Origin: Cellulomonas telluris
GTDB lineage: Bacteria > Actinomycetota > Actinomycetes > Actinomycetales > Cellulomonadaceae
Direction: 5' to 3'
NCBI RefSeq assembly: GCF_004886325.1
Contig: NZ_QXFN01000002.1
Location: forward strand, 248,001-312,000
Length of the DNA stretch: 64,000 nt
Shown: positions 25,852 through 35,434 of the stretch, piece by piece
Layout: the number at the start of each line of letters is the position of its first letter
Position numbering within the stretch: position 1 is the first letter of the stretch
Notes under the pieces: model-generated
Told to the model about the DNA's origin: nothing
Seen by the model: only the letters and a program-made list of their open reading frames with translations
The model's database searches: none
Translations under genes and position numbers: made by a program

Positions 25852-28338
25852 TCAGTCGGGCGCGTCGGCGGGGACGACGGACGCGATGCGGTGCACCGCG
25901 ACGGTCAGCTCGGCCTCGCGCCGCGGGTCGAGCGCGCGCAGACGGCCGCCCTCGACGCGCAGCGGCCGCACGAGCCGCCGCTCCGACCGTCCGTCGGGGC
26001 CCACGAGCTCGACCCACACGAGCGTGCGGGCCTGTGCGGCCTCGCGCAGGAGCAGCAACGCGTCCGCGGGGTCGGATGTTCCGCCGTCGCGCGTCGCGGG
26101 GGACGGGCCCGGCGTGGTCCGCACGCCCGTCGTGGGGGCGCGGCCCGCACCGGACCGGCCCGCGCGCGCCCGCTCCGCCACGGCGGCGGCGCGAGCGCCG
26201 AGGTCCTCGCGCGGGTCGTCGGGCGCGTCGTCCGCCGCCGCGACGGCGACCGCGCTCGCGTCGGCACGCCGCAGCACGTCGACGACCCGGGCGGCGCGCG
26301 CCCGCACGTCGGGCTGGTGGACGGGGCCGCCGTCCGCCGCCCGTCGGCGTGCGCGCACGGCGGCGCGCCCCCGGACCCGGCGTGCCGGGGTGAGCGCGTG
26401 CACGACGGCGCCGCGCGCGTCCTCCGCGACCGGGGCGAGGCCGCGGGCACGCAGCACCTCGAGCAGCTCGGCGGTGCTCGCGTCGGCGACCAGGACGGTC
26501 GGCGCGAGGGCGCGCAGCCCGAGGTCGGCGAGCCGCGGGTCCTCCGCGAGGCCCGCGAGCAGCGCCGGGTCGTCCGAGCGCACGTACGCCGACGCGGCAC
26601 CGGCCCGCAGCAGCCCGTGCCGGCGGGCGACGTCGCGGACCAGGTACTCCAGCGGCTGCGGGACCCGCCCCCGGGACGCCGCGCCGAGCCGCGCGAGCAG
26701 GTCGTCCGCGGACGCACCCGCGTCCAGGGCGCGCCGCACGGTGTCGGCGGTGAACCGCACCGTCATCGCGCCTCCGCGCGACTCCACGCGCGCCGCCGTC
26801 TCCAGCAGCTCCTCCAGCTCGGGGCTCGGCCGCCCGGGCACGACCCCGGTGAGGTCGCCCTGGAGCAGCACCTCGTCGACCGCGGGCGGCAGGTCCGCGG
26901 CCAGGGCCGCCGCCGGGTCGGGGGCGTGCGCGGCGTCACCGGCGTCGAGCGCGGCGTCCTCGATCAGCAGCGCGCGCCCCGCGGACGACAGGGCGCCGGC
27001 ACCGAGCACGCCGAGCAGCCCGGCCTCGCGCAGCACCGCGTCGACCGTGGCCCGCGGGGGCACGGACCGGGGCGTGCGCCAGCGCAGCAGGGCGTGCACC
27101 GCGTCCGCGTCCGGGGCCGCGCCCGGGTGCAGACCGGCGAGGACGTCCAGCACCGAGCGGCGCAGCCGCGGCACCCACGGACGTGCGAGCTCGGGGTCGA
27201 GGGCCGCGCGCAGCGTGCCCCGCTCGTCCCGCTCGCCGACGAGCCACGGCGTGCGCGCCGACAGCAGCCACGAGCGCGCCAGCCGCGCCCACCGGTGCGG
27301 CACGTCCTCGCCGTCCCACACGTCCGCCTCGACCGTTGGCACGAACGACGGGCTCTCCTCGCCGTCGTCGGCGAGCAGCCCCGCCGACGCCGCCGTCTCG
27401 ACGAGCCACGCCGCCTCGGCCTCGTCCACGTCGAGCGCCTGCGCCGTGCGCCGCAGGTCCCGCGACCCCAGGCCGCCGGCACGCAGCACGCCCGGCGGCG
27501 TCTGCTCCCACAGGTGCAGGAGCTGGCGGACGAGGCGCACGGTGCGCTCGGCGGCGCCCGTGGACTCGGCGGCGACGAGCGCGTCGGGCCGCACCGGCGC
27601 GGACGTCAGGCCCGGCGCCAGCGCGGGGGCGCGGTGCGTGCGTCCCTCCCGCAGGCGCAGGGCGACGTCGCGCGGCAGCACGACGTGCCGGTCGTCGCCG
27701 CGCACCAGCAGGCCGTGGCCGACGAGCCAGTCGACGGCCTGCCCCGCCGGGCCGCCGGCGGGCGCGCGTCCCACGGGCGGGCCCCACAGCAGCGCGTCGA
27801 CCACCTGCGCGGCACCGGCCGGTGCGTCGGCGAGCACCGCACGCGGGTCGGCGGGCGCCTCGACGCGTCGGCGGTCCCCGCCGGACGTGGCCGGTGCGAG
27901 GCCCGCGAGCGTCGCGCCCAGGGCGTCGGCCAGACCCGGCGCCGCGTGCAGGCCGTCGTCGTCGGGCCACAGCAGGGCGAGGTCCACGGCGGCGGCGACG
28001 GCCGCGCCGACCGCGGCGTCCGCGGCACCCGCCTCCGGGGCGGCGGCGTCCGCGTCCGCGGGGCCGTCCGCGTCTGCGCCGACCGCCCGCACGACGTCCG
28101 CGACCGACGGCGCCGGCGCGGCCGGGTCCTCGGTGAGCACGACGACGGCCTCGACGACCTGCAGGACCAGCGCGTCCACGCCGGCGAGCGCGCGGTCCAG
28201 GCTGGAGCGGCTCGTCGCCCGCGCCGCCAGCGACGCGAGCGTCGCGGGGGAGGGCGTGGCCAGGTCGGGACGGCGCGTGAGCAGCGCGACGAGGTCGTCG
28301 TCGCTGCGTGCGCGCAGGTACCCGGAGAACGAGGCCAT
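25852..28338 (-). CDS. XPB-associated protein with helicase-associated (Ssl2-like) domain
   Basis: 828 residues from the ATG at 28338 (MASFSGYLRARSDDDL); a GTG nine bases earlier is the alternative. Mostly Ala/Asp/Val-rich helical segments. The region around residues 520-620 (LLQGDLTGVVPGRPSPELEELLE...GGAMTVRFTADTVRRALDAG) is the hallmark of the XPB/Ssl2-like helicase-associated family, and about 725-828 contains a WYL-like sheet (VWVELVGPDGRSERRLVRPLRVEGGRLRALDPRR). It has no ATPase motif of its own. Always beside xpb in actinobacteria, so probably a partner or regulator of that helicase. Confidence 0.82.
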   Translation of the reverse strand: MASFSGYLRARSDDDLVALLTRRPDLATPSPATLASLAARATSRSSLDRALAGVDALVLQVVEAVVVLTEDPAAPAPSVADVVRAVGADADGPADADAAAPEAGAADAAVGAAVAAAVDLALLWPDDDGLHAAPGLADALGATLAGLAPATSGGDRRRVEAPADPRAVLADAPAGAAQVVDALLWGPPVGRAPAGGPAGQAVDWLVGHGLLVRGDDRHVVLPRDVALRLREGRTHRAPALAPGLTSAPVRPDALVAAESTGAAERTVRLVRQLLHLWEQTPPGVLRAGGLGSRDLRRTAQALDVDEAEAAWLVETAASAGLLADDGEESPSFVPTVEADVWDGEDVPHRWARLARSWLLSARTPWLVGERDERGTLRAALDPELARPWVPRLRRSVLDVLAGLHPGAAPDADAVHALLRWRTPRSVPPRATVDAVLREAGLLGVLGAGALSSAGRALLIEDAALDAGDAAHAPDPAAALAADLPPAVDEVLLQGDLTGVVPGRPSPELEELLETAARVESRGGAMTVRFTADTVRRALDAGASADDLLARLGAASRGRVPQPLEYLVRDVARRHGLLRAGAASAYVRSDDPALLAGLAEDPRLADLGLRALAPTVLVADASTAELLEVLRARGLAPVAEDARGAVVHALTPARRVRGRAAVRARRRAADGGPVHQPDVRARAARVVDVLRRADASAVAVAAADDAPDDPREDLGARAAAVAERARAGRSGAGRAPTTGVRTTPGPSPATRDGGTSDPADALLLLREAAQARTLVWVELVGPDGRSERRLVRPLRVEGGRLRALDPRREAELTVAVHRIASVVPADAPD

Positions 28339-28390
28339 CTGCACCACGATACGGCGGACGCGCGCGGCGCCGGCGGCCGGGCCGGTCGGC

Positions 28391-28428
28391 CGGGCGGGGC
28401 GGGCGCCCGGCGGCGCCCGCCCCGCCCG
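28391..28428 (-). terminator. Terminator of the polysaccharide operon, 17-bp perfect stem
   Basis: CGGGCGGGGCGGGCGCC (28391-28407) pairs perfectly with 28412-28428 around a CGGC loop. It starts seven bases after the stop of the last gene of the minus-strand polysaccharide locus and lies upstream of the XPB-associated gene. Confidence 0.85.
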
Positions 28429-28434
28429 ACCACC

Positions 28435-29484
28435 TCAGCCGACGCGCGCCCGGTCCCTCCGGGGTGCGCCGAGGGTCGACAGCCAGACCTCCTCGATGCG
28501 CGGGTACACCGCGTCCGCCCGGTACGTCGACGCGAACCGGGCCCGGGCGTTCACGACGAGCTCCTGCCGCGCGTGCGCGTCCCCGGTGACCCGGCGCAGC
28601 GCGGCGGCCAGCGCGCCGACGTCACCGGGCGGGACGACGACGCCGCAGCCGTCGCCCAGCACGGCGGAGACCCCGCCGACGTCGGTCGCCACGACGCACG
28701 CGTCGCGCGCCATCGCCTCGAGCACGAACATCGGCATCGCCTCGTCGCGCGACGGCAGCACCGCCACCGACGCCGCCTCGAGCAGCGCCAGGAGGTCCGC
28801 GTGGTCGAGGGCGCCGAGGACGCGCGTCGCCGGCGTCGTCGGGTCGACCAGGTGCCCGTCGAGGACGGGCCCCGCGACCAGCAGCTGCCAGCCGGGCGGC
28901 GGGCCCGCGCGCCGCCACGCCTCCTGCAGCACGTCGACGCCCTTGCGGTGGGTGACGGCACCCCCGAAGACGACCGTCCGCGTCTTGGCCTCCGGCGTGC
29001 CGGCCGGCACGGCGTTCGGCACGAGCGAGACACGCGCGGGCCCCACGTGCCGCACCGCGACGCGCGAGGACTGCGCCGAGAGCGTCACGACGTGGTCCGC
29101 GTCGCGCAGCACGGACCCCACCAGCCGCGGGTGCGCCTCGGCGAACGCGACGAAGCCCGACCCGTGCAGGTGCGCCACGACGGGCAGCCCCCGCCGGTGC
29201 GCGTACCGCAGCACCGCGCCCTCCCGCACGAAGCTGCCCCGCCCGGACAGGTGCACCACGACGACGTGCGCCCCCGGCGACGCTGCGAGCCGGCGCACGG
29301 CCCGCAGCGCCCGCACCAGCCCGCGCGCCGCCGCGACGTGGTCCCCCGGGTCGCCGCGCGAGGTGATGACGGCGACGTCGCAGCGCTCGAACGGCCACGC
29401 GAGGTAGGCGTTGACCACCTGCGTCATGCCGCCCGGGACGTCGCCGCTGCGCCCGACGTGGTGGACGACCGGCCGCCTAGCCAA
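28435..29484 (-). CDS. Glycosyltransferase, GT4/GT-B type
   Basis: 349 residues from a TTG (MARRPVVHHVGRSGDVPGGMTQVVNAYL), overlapping the preceding stop by eight bases. GT-B fold: the N-terminal half has PVVAHLHGSGF; the C-terminal half has VFGGAVTHRKGVDVLQEA, ALLEAASVAVLPSRDEAMPMFVLEAMA (the E-x7-E signature of GT4) and GVVVPPGD. Transfers a sugar from a nucleotide donor; donor and linkage unknown. Last gene of the locus, followed by the terminator. Confidence 0.88.
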   Translation of the reverse strand: MARRPVVHHVGRSGDVPGGMTQVVNAYLAWPFERCDVAVITSRGDPGDHVAAARGLVRALRAVRRLAASPGAHVVVVHLSGRGSFVREGAVLRYAHRRGLPVVAHLHGSGFVAFAEAHPRLVGSVLRDADHVVTLSAQSSRVAVRHVGPARVSLVPNAVPAGTPEAKTRTVVFGGAVTHRKGVDVLQEAWRRAGPPPGWQLLVAGPVLDGHLVDPTTPATRVLGALDHADLLALLEAASVAVLPSRDEAMPMFVLEAMARDACVVATDVGGVSAVLGDGCGVVVPPGDVGALAAALRRVTGDAHARQELVVNARARFASTYRADAVYPRIEEVWLSTLGAPRRDRARVG

Positions 29485-30607
29485 CGCTGACCCTGTCGGG
29501 CACGAGCGACGGCCGGCCGCCGAGCACGCGGACGACGTCGGCCTGCACGCCGCGCAGGCGCTCGCGTGCGTGCAGCAGCGCGTCGAGGGCGGTGCTGCGC
29601 TGCGCGGACACGTGCCGGAGGGCCGCGACGAGCTCGTCCGCGGTCCGGCCGTCGGCGCGCACGGTCACGTCGTGCACCCCGATCGTGTCGAGGTGGCGCG
29701 CGGCCTTGTCCGAGGCGTCGAGCTGGAACGGCACGGGCGCGGCCCCCTCCGTGAGCGCGGCGATGAGCACGTGCAGCCGGTCGCTCAGCACGACGCGCGC
29801 GCCGCGGTACACCGCGCGCAGCCGCTCCTCCTGCACGTCGTGGCCCACGTCCGCCGGCCAGTCGAGCAGCTCGGCGCCGAGATCGGCCGCGAGCCGCTGC
29901 GACCGCTCGCCGTCGACCCGGACCTGCGTGACGACGTGGATGCGCAGGCCCTCGGCCGCGGCGTAGCGCGCGACCGCGTCGAGCGCGGCGGGCGGCGGGT
30001 ACGGCCGCGGCACCGGGCCGACGTCGGTGCGCAGCGACAGCACGAGCACGTCGCGGTCGGTCCCGTCGTCCCGCGCCGCGCGCAGCGTCGCGTCGTCCGA
30101 GCCCTCGGCGACGCCGAGGTCGGGCGCGGCCGGCCCGCCGCCGAGGTAGGCGGCCGTGCGCTCGTCGCGCCAGCGCGTGTAGGTGGTCAGCGCGACCGAC
30201 GGCCGCACGAGCAGGCGCGGCAGCGGCGCGAAGCCGCGCGCACCCGCGCCGACCCGCACGACGGCGCCCCCGCGTGCCCGCACGAGCGCGACCGCCGGGA
30301 GCATCGCCACGTGCTCCTTGGTGCCGACGAGCGTCAGCTGGATCTCGCCCGGCTTGAACACCGACGCGGCACGGCCGGCCGCCGCGGCGCGCAGGAGCGC
30401 GGCGTACCAGCGGCCGAACGAGCGGTAGACGACGTCGTCGGGCTGCAGGTCCAGCCCCTCGTCGTACCCGGCGGGCGACGCGCCCACGTAGACGTGCAGG
30501 CGGCCCGCCTGACGGGCCCAGCGCAGCAGCGGACGGCGCAGCAGCACGTCGCCGACGTTCTCGTACTGTCCACGCGCGACGGCGAAGACGTCCAGCGGTC
30601 GGGTCAT
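29477..30607 (-). CDS. Polysaccharide pyruvyl transferase family protein 1
   Basis: 376 residues, ATG with GGAGGACT upstream. ARGQYENVGDVLLRRPLLRW is the family-opening motif, and HDVQEERLRAVYRGARVVLSDRLHVLIAALTEGAAPV is the conserved C-terminal CsaB/ExoV-type core. These enzymes add a ketal-linked pyruvate from phosphoenolpyruvate to a sugar of a surface polymer. A related gene lies at 36639-37757. Confidence 0.86.
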   Translation of the reverse strand: MTRPLDVFAVARGQYENVGDVLLRRPLLRWARQAGRLHVYVGASPAGYDEGLDLQPDDVVYRSFGRWYAALLRAAAAGRAASVFKPGEIQLTLVGTKEHVAMLPAVALVRARGGAVVRVGAGARGFAPLPRLLVRPSVALTTYTRWRDERTAAYLGGGPAAPDLGVAEGSDDATLRAARDDGTDRDVLVLSLRTDVGPVPRPYPPPAALDAVARYAAAEGLRIHVVTQVRVDGERSQRLAADLGAELLDWPADVGHDVQEERLRAVYRGARVVLSDRLHVLIAALTEGAAPVPFQLDASDKAARHLDTIGVHDVTVRADGRTADELVAALRHVSAQRSTALDALLHARERLRGVQADVVRVLGGRPSLVPDRVSVG

Positions 30608-30798
30608 ACGAGTCCTCCGGAGGTCGGGGTTCGGGGCGGGACGGGGCGGTCGGTGGTGGTGCGGTCCCCGGCCCCGCCGGGCGACCTGCAGCGGCTGGCC
30701 GTCGACGGGCTCGTGCCCGGTGGTGCGGGTCGTGCGGTCGCGGACATGCCCATCCCCCTTCGACAGCGGTCGTGCGACGGGCCCGGGTCCCGGGCGGG

Positions 30799-32097
30799 TC
30801 AGGACACCCAGACGAGGCCCCCCACGGACGCCCCGGCGACGTCGAGCGCGTGCAGCGCGGCCTGCAGGTCCTCCCGGCGGGCGCGTCCGCGGCCCACGAG
30901 CACCACCACCTCGTCGCAGGCCGCCGCGAGCACCGCCGCGTCGACGCCCGCCGACGCCCGGCCCGCGGCGACCACGACGAGCTCGCCGAGCCGGCGCACG
31001 TCCTCGAGGGCCTTCTCGGCCTGCCGCGACGCGACGAGGTCCCCGGGGTCGCCCTCGACGGTCCCGGCGGTGACCACGCGCAGCGACGGGACCGGTCCCG
31101 GGCGCGCGGTCTCCGTGACGCTGACCGACCCGGCGAGCGCGTCCGCGAGGCCCGGTCCGCGCACGTCGGCCTCCGCGGCCAGCCGCGGACGCCCCAGCTC
31201 GCCCTCGACCAGCACGGTGTCGCGGCCCGCGCCGGCGCACGAGCGCGCGAGCGCCGCGGCGACCAGCAGGACCGGCTCGGGGCCGCACGCGAGCAGCGCG
31301 ACGGACGTGGCCGGGCGCCCCGCCGCGCGGCTGAGCAGCGCGGTGCGCAGCGCCGCGACGTCCGGGCCGCCGCCGGTGAGCGCGGCGGCGACCCCGCGGC
31401 CGCCCCCGTGATCGCGCGCCGGGGCGTGGACGTGCGCGAGGACCGGGGCGGGCGTGACGTCGGCCAGGTCCTCGGCGTCGTCGAGCCGGGTGTCCGAGCG
31501 CATCCGGAGGGTGACGAGCAGGCCGGCGAGGAAGAGGCCGGCCACGAACGCCACCGCCAGGTTCAGCAGCAGGTTCGGCGAGCTGGGGCGCTCCGGCACG
31601 ACGGCCGGCGCGACCTCCGCCACGGCGAGCGTCGCGACGGGCGACTCGGGGTCGGTCGGGTCGGCGGCGATGCTCTCGTCCGCGGCGCGCAGCGCGAGCT
31701 GGGCCACCAGCGCCTGCGCCACCTGCGCGGCGACCTGCGGGTCGTCCGCGGCCACCTCGACGTCCAGGAAGGCGGCGGACGCGGTCGCCGTGACCTGCTC
31801 GGCCAGGTCCTCGGCGGTGGTGTCGAGGCCCAGCTGGTCGATCACGGGCTGCACGACGACCGGTGCGGTGACCAGCTCGGCGTCCTGCTCGACGCGCGCC
31901 GCGGCGAGCGACCCCGCCTGCACGCTGTCCGCCACCGACCCGAGGCCCGTGACGGAGTACAGCGCGCGGACGGTGCTCGTGTAGGTGGGTGGCAGGAGCT
32001 GGGTGACGCCCCAGCCGGTGGCGAGGGCCAGCAGCACGACGAGGCCGGCCACCAGGCCGTGGCGCCGCAGGGTCCGGGCGGCGGTGTCCAGGTGCAT
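30799..32097 (-). CDS. Wzz-like chain-length protein with degenerate BY-kinase half
   Basis: 432 residues. Membrane segments at about 14-34 and 176-197 flank an outer Wzz domain containing PPTYTSTVRALYSV. The cytoplasmic half aligns in layout with bacterial tyrosine kinases (Wzc/CapB), but each catalytic motif is lost: the P-loop is ACGPEPVLLVAAALA (270-284) with no GKS/T; Walker A' is VLVEGELGRPRL (295-306) with Glu for Asp; the Walker B place reads LVVVAAG (373-379) without Asp; there is no C-terminal Tyr cluster. It probably still scaffolds polymerase and exporter. ATG follows GGAAGGAG. Confidence 0.82.
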   Translation of the reverse strand: MHLDTAARTLRRHGLVAGLVVLLALATGWGVTQLLPPTYTSTVRALYSVTGLGSVADSVQAGSLAAARVEQDAELVTAPVVVQPVIDQLGLDTTAEDLAEQVTATASAAFLDVEVAADDPQVAAQVAQALVAQLALRAADESIAADPTDPESPVATLAVAEVAPAVVPERPSSPNLLLNLAVAFVAGLFLAGLLVTLRMRSDTRLDDAEDLADVTPAPVLAHVHAPARDHGGGRGVAAALTGGGPDVAALRTALLSRAAGRPATSVALLACGPEPVLLVAAALARSCAGAGRDTVLVEGELGRPRLAAEADVRGPGLADALAGSVSVTETARPGPVPSLRVVTAGTVEGDPGDLVASRQAEKALEDVRRLGELVVVAAGRASAGVDAAVLAAACDEVVVLVGRGRARREDLQAALHALDVAGASVGGLVWVS

Positions 32098-32174
32098 CGG
32101 TTCTCCTTCCCCCGCGCGCCGGGTGGCGGCAGGTGGGTCGGCACGGGTGGGTGGCGCGCGCGTCGGGGCGCGGC

Positions 32175-33914
32175 TCAGGGCGGGAGCGGTGGTGCGGGGT
32201 CTCCGGCACCCCGCTGCCAGGCGAGGCCCTCGACGTGCCGGCCGGTGTCGAGCAGGCGCGCGAGCGGGGAGGCGCACGTGAGGCGGACGTGGTGCTCGGG
32301 GACGGCGCGCGCGCCCGCGGGGCCGCGCCAGAGCAGCACCTCGACCGGGGCGCGGGCGACGCCGAGCACCAGCCGGACGGCGCCGCTCGCGGAGGCGCGG
32401 GCCGTGCGCCGGGCGGGGGCGGAGACGACGCCGGCGGTGTCGCGGACGGCGACCCAGTACGTGTACGTCGCGCCGCGGCGCAGGCTGCCGCGTCCCGCCG
32501 CGCCGTCCGCCGCGCCGGCGTGCTGCAGGTCCGGAGCGGCGGGCGGGTCGCCGCCGCCCTCCTCGCCGGCGGTCGGCTGCAGGTGCCACCCGCCGCTGCG
32601 GCGGCTCACGGCGAAGCTCGGCGGGACGACGCCCGCGAGGTCGGCGACGGCGTCGGCCACCTCGCCCCGGGCCGTCATCCGGGGACCGGCGGTCGGCACC
32701 CACACGCCGGGGTCGGCGGTGTCGACGGTGACGGCCCGCACGTCGCGTGCGTGGATCTCGGTCATCGGGTTGGCGCCGGCGACGTGCAGCAGCGGCCCGT
32801 GCGGGACGTCCGCGTCGCGCCCGTCGTGCAGGTGCACCTCGACGCACGCGTCGAGGTGGACGCGCGAGCCCGCGGGGCCGTCCGGCGGGTCGTCCACCAC
32901 GATGCTCGGGACGTCCGCGTCGTGCGCCGAGTAGAAGGCCGTCTGCCGGAACGTCACCTGCGACTGCCGGACCACGGCGCTCGTCCGGTCTCCGAGCTGC
33001 CCCTCCTGGTGGCCGGCGAGGACGACCACGTTGCTGCACGAGTCCAGCTCGAGCAGGCCCGTGACGTTCGCCTCGACCACGGCGCCGCGGCAGCGGGACA
33101 GGCGCGCGGTGTGCAGGCCGGAGTCCGCCTTGCACCCGCTGAGGACGAGCCCGTCACCGGGGCTGACCTGCTCGACGAGCGCGCCCGTCCGTGGTCCGTC
33201 GCCGTGGCGCGCGTGGCAGCCCTGCAGCCGGGTGGCGTCGCTGTAGTCGTGCCAGGAGACGAGGGTGCGCGCGCGCACCATCGTCAGGGCGGTCAGCTCC
33301 GTGCCCGACCGGTTCGCGAAGACGAGGCCGACCGTGCCGTCGACGCCGTCGAACGTGCCGTCCCGCACCGCGACGGCCTGGAGGGCGCCGACGCGGGCAC
33401 CGGTCGCGCGGGTCTCCTCCGAGACGGTGACACGCCCGGATGCCGGGTCCCACGCGGTGCGGCGGGTGTTCGACCACAGGACCCACCGCACCTGCGGGTC
33501 GCGGTGGAACGCGTCCGTGCCCGGCAGGTGCGGACCGGCCAGGAGGGTGCCGCCCGCGAGGTCGAGCACGACGCGCCCGTGCGGGTCGCCGCCGTCGACG
33601 AAGACGGGCGTGTCCACGAGGTACGTGCCCGGCCCGGGGAAGCGGACGTGGCCGCCGGCGTCGACGAGCTGCTGCAGCAGCGGACCGTTGTCGGTGACGC
33701 CGTCCCCGACGAGCGGTGCGGCGCCGGGCGGGGGCGTGGTGGCGGGGCCCGCGGACGGGGCCGACGCGCGCGGCGCCGCGCCGGTCGGCCCGGGCGGGCG
33801 CAGGCGGTCGGTGCAGCCGGCGACGAGGGTCCCGACGGCCGCGAGCCCGCCGCCGAGCACGGCCCGCCGGCCGACCCCGCCGGCCCGCCGCTCGTCGACG
33901 CGGTCCGCGGTCAC
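32175..33914 (-). CDS. Secreted right-handed beta-helix lipoprotein
   Basis: 579 residues from a GTG in GTGA overlap with the upstream ligase gene. Twin-arginine-like lipoprotein signal: GRRAVLGGGLAAVGTLVAGC, lipidated C34. A Pro/Ala linker leads to DGVTDNGPLLQQLVDAGGHVRFPGPGTYLVDTPVFVDGG, the usual opening of pectin-lyase-like beta helices, with repeating short beta rungs to about residue 420; the C-terminus resembles a fibronectin-like domain. Such proteins bind or cleave polysaccharides; no catalytic residues can be named. Likely acts on, or anchors, the polymer made here. Confidence 0.78.
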   Translation of the reverse strand: MTADRVDERRAGGVGRRAVLGGGLAAVGTLVAGCTDRLRPPGPTGAAPRASAPSAGPATTPPPGAAPLVGDGVTDNGPLLQQLVDAGGHVRFPGPGTYLVDTPVFVDGGDPHGRVVLDLAGGTLLAGPHLPGTDAFHRDPQVRWVLWSNTRRTAWDPASGRVTVSEETRATGARVGALQAVAVRDGTFDGVDGTVGLVFANRSGTELTALTMVRARTLVSWHDYSDATRLQGCHARHGDGPRTGALVEQVSPGDGLVLSGCKADSGLHTARLSRCRGAVVEANVTGLLELDSCSNVVVLAGHQEGQLGDRTSAVVRQSQVTFRQTAFYSAHDADVPSIVVDDPPDGPAGSRVHLDACVEVHLHDGRDADVPHGPLLHVAGANPMTEIHARDVRAVTVDTADPGVWVPTAGPRMTARGEVADAVADLAGVVPPSFAVSRRSGGWHLQPTAGEEGGGDPPAAPDLQHAGAADGAAGRGSLRRGATYTYWVAVRDTAGVVSAPARRTARASASGAVRLVLGVARAPVEVLLWRGPAGARAVPEHHVRLTCASPLARLLDTGRHVEGLAWQRGAGDPAPPLPP

Positions 33915-35434
33915 GGCCGCCCCCTGCGTCCGGCGCCACCGGGAGCCACGGCGGTGCGTGGCGCGTCCGCGTCGTCCCGGGTCCACCGGGAGACCGGTGC
34001 GGGTGCGGGCCGACGCGCCGCCCGCGCCGCCCGCATGCTCGCGACGACGCCCGGGGCCAGGAAGACCAGCGCGTACGACGGGGGCGACGTGAACGCCGAC
34101 GCCCCCACCGAGTCGAGCAGCACCAGGACGAGGCAGCAGACGCCGCTGATGCGCAGCCACCGGGTCAGCGCCGACTCGTCCGGGCCGACCCGCACGAGCA
34201 GCACGCGCAGCGCGAGCAGCACCCCGGCCGCGTAGCAGACCGTGCCCAGCCACCCCGTCTCGCCGAGCAGCGCCGGCCACTGCGTGTCGTTGAGGTAGGC
34301 GCCCCAGCCCTCGACGCGCCCGAGGCCCCACACGTACTCGAAGCCCAGCGCGAGGTACTCCGGGCTGTAGTACTCGGCCGCGGTCGCGCTCCCGTACCGC
34401 CCGAACCCCGCGCCGAGGGGGAAGTCCCGCTCGGCCAGCACGAGCCCGCCGGCCGTCAGCAGCGACCGCGCCGACTGCCCCTCGCCGTAGTACAGGGAGA
34501 GGTCAGCGACGACGAACGCGTACGCGACGGGACCGGCCAGCAGCAGCAGGGCCGGCAGCGCGAGCAGGCCGAGACGGACCAGCGGCCGCGGTCCGGTGCG
34601 CAGCAGCAGGGCGCTGGTGACGACGACCAGGCCGACGAACGACTTCACGCGGAACGTGAGCAGCGACAGCCCGGACAGCGCCGCCGCCAGCGCGTACCCG
34701 CGCAGGGACGCGCGGACCACGAGCTGGTAGGCGAGCACGGACGCCGCGAGGATCACCGCGAGGCGCCCGTAGGCGGCGGGCTGCCGGAACGGGCCGAGCA
34801 GTGCCGGGAAGGGCCCGTGCATCTCCGGCGACCCGCCCGCCACCAGGGCCGTCCACGGGCCCGGCACGGCCAGGTTGACCAGGCCCAGCGCGACCAGCAC
34901 GACCGCACCGACCGCACCCGCGCGCACGAGCACCGCCAGCTCGCGGTCCGACCAGTGCAGCTGCGCCGCCGTGTGCCCGAGCAGGACCGCCTTGAGCAGC
35001 AGCAGCATCCCCTGCAGCCACACCGGCCCGGGCACGTCGTGCAGGTACGAGCTCACGACCCCGGCCGCGGCGAACCCCGCGAACCACCACGTGCCCGGGA
35101 AGCGGACCAGGGAGCCCTCGCGCACCAGGCGCCGGACGGTCACGACGGCCGCGCCCACGACCACCATCGCCTCGTCCAGCCCGCCCAGGCCGCCGCCCAG
35201 CACCTGCAGCTGCGGCGCGAGCACCGCCCCGACGACCGTGGCGAGGATGCCCGTGCGGGGCGCGCGCCAGAACAGCACGACGAGCGCGCCGAGGCCGACC
35301 GCCGCCCCCGCCGCGAGCGGCGCGAGCACCGCGCCCGCCGTCACGACGACCACGGCGAGCGCCGTGGCCGGGACGGCGAGCGCCGGGTGCAGGCGCGTGC
35401 GGGGGAGCGGCGGCGCGACCGCGGCGGTGCTCAT
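33911..35434 (-). CDS. O-antigen ligase/polymerase-like membrane protein
   Basis: 507 residues with about twelve membrane segments and a large outer loop (about 330-390) carrying GAGFGRYGSATAAEYYSPEYLALGFEYVWGLG. This layout fits the O-antigen ligase/Wzy polymerase superfamily. It would join lipid-linked repeat units or transfer the chain on the outer face. Coupled by ATGA and GTGA overlaps to both neighbours. Confidence 0.84.
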   Translation of the reverse strand: MSTAAVAPPLPRTRLHPALAVPATALAVVVVTAGAVLAPLAAGAAVGLGALVVLFWRAPRTGILATVVGAVLAPQLQVLGGGLGGLDEAMVVVGAAVVTVRRLVREGSLVRFPGTWWFAGFAAAGVVSSYLHDVPGPVWLQGMLLLLKAVLLGHTAAQLHWSDRELAVLVRAGAVGAVVLVALGLVNLAVPGPWTALVAGGSPEMHGPFPALLGPFRQPAAYGRLAVILAASVLAYQLVVRASLRGYALAAALSGLSLLTFRVKSFVGLVVVTSALLLRTGPRPLVRLGLLALPALLLLAGPVAYAFVVADLSLYYGEGQSARSLLTAGGLVLAERDFPLGAGFGRYGSATAAEYYSPEYLALGFEYVWGLGRVEGWGAYLNDTQWPALLGETGWLGTVCYAAGVLLALRVLLVRVGPDESALTRWLRISGVCCLVLVLLDSVGASAFTSPPSYALVFLAPGVVASMRAARAARRPAPAPVSRWTRDDADAPRTAVAPGGAGRRGRP

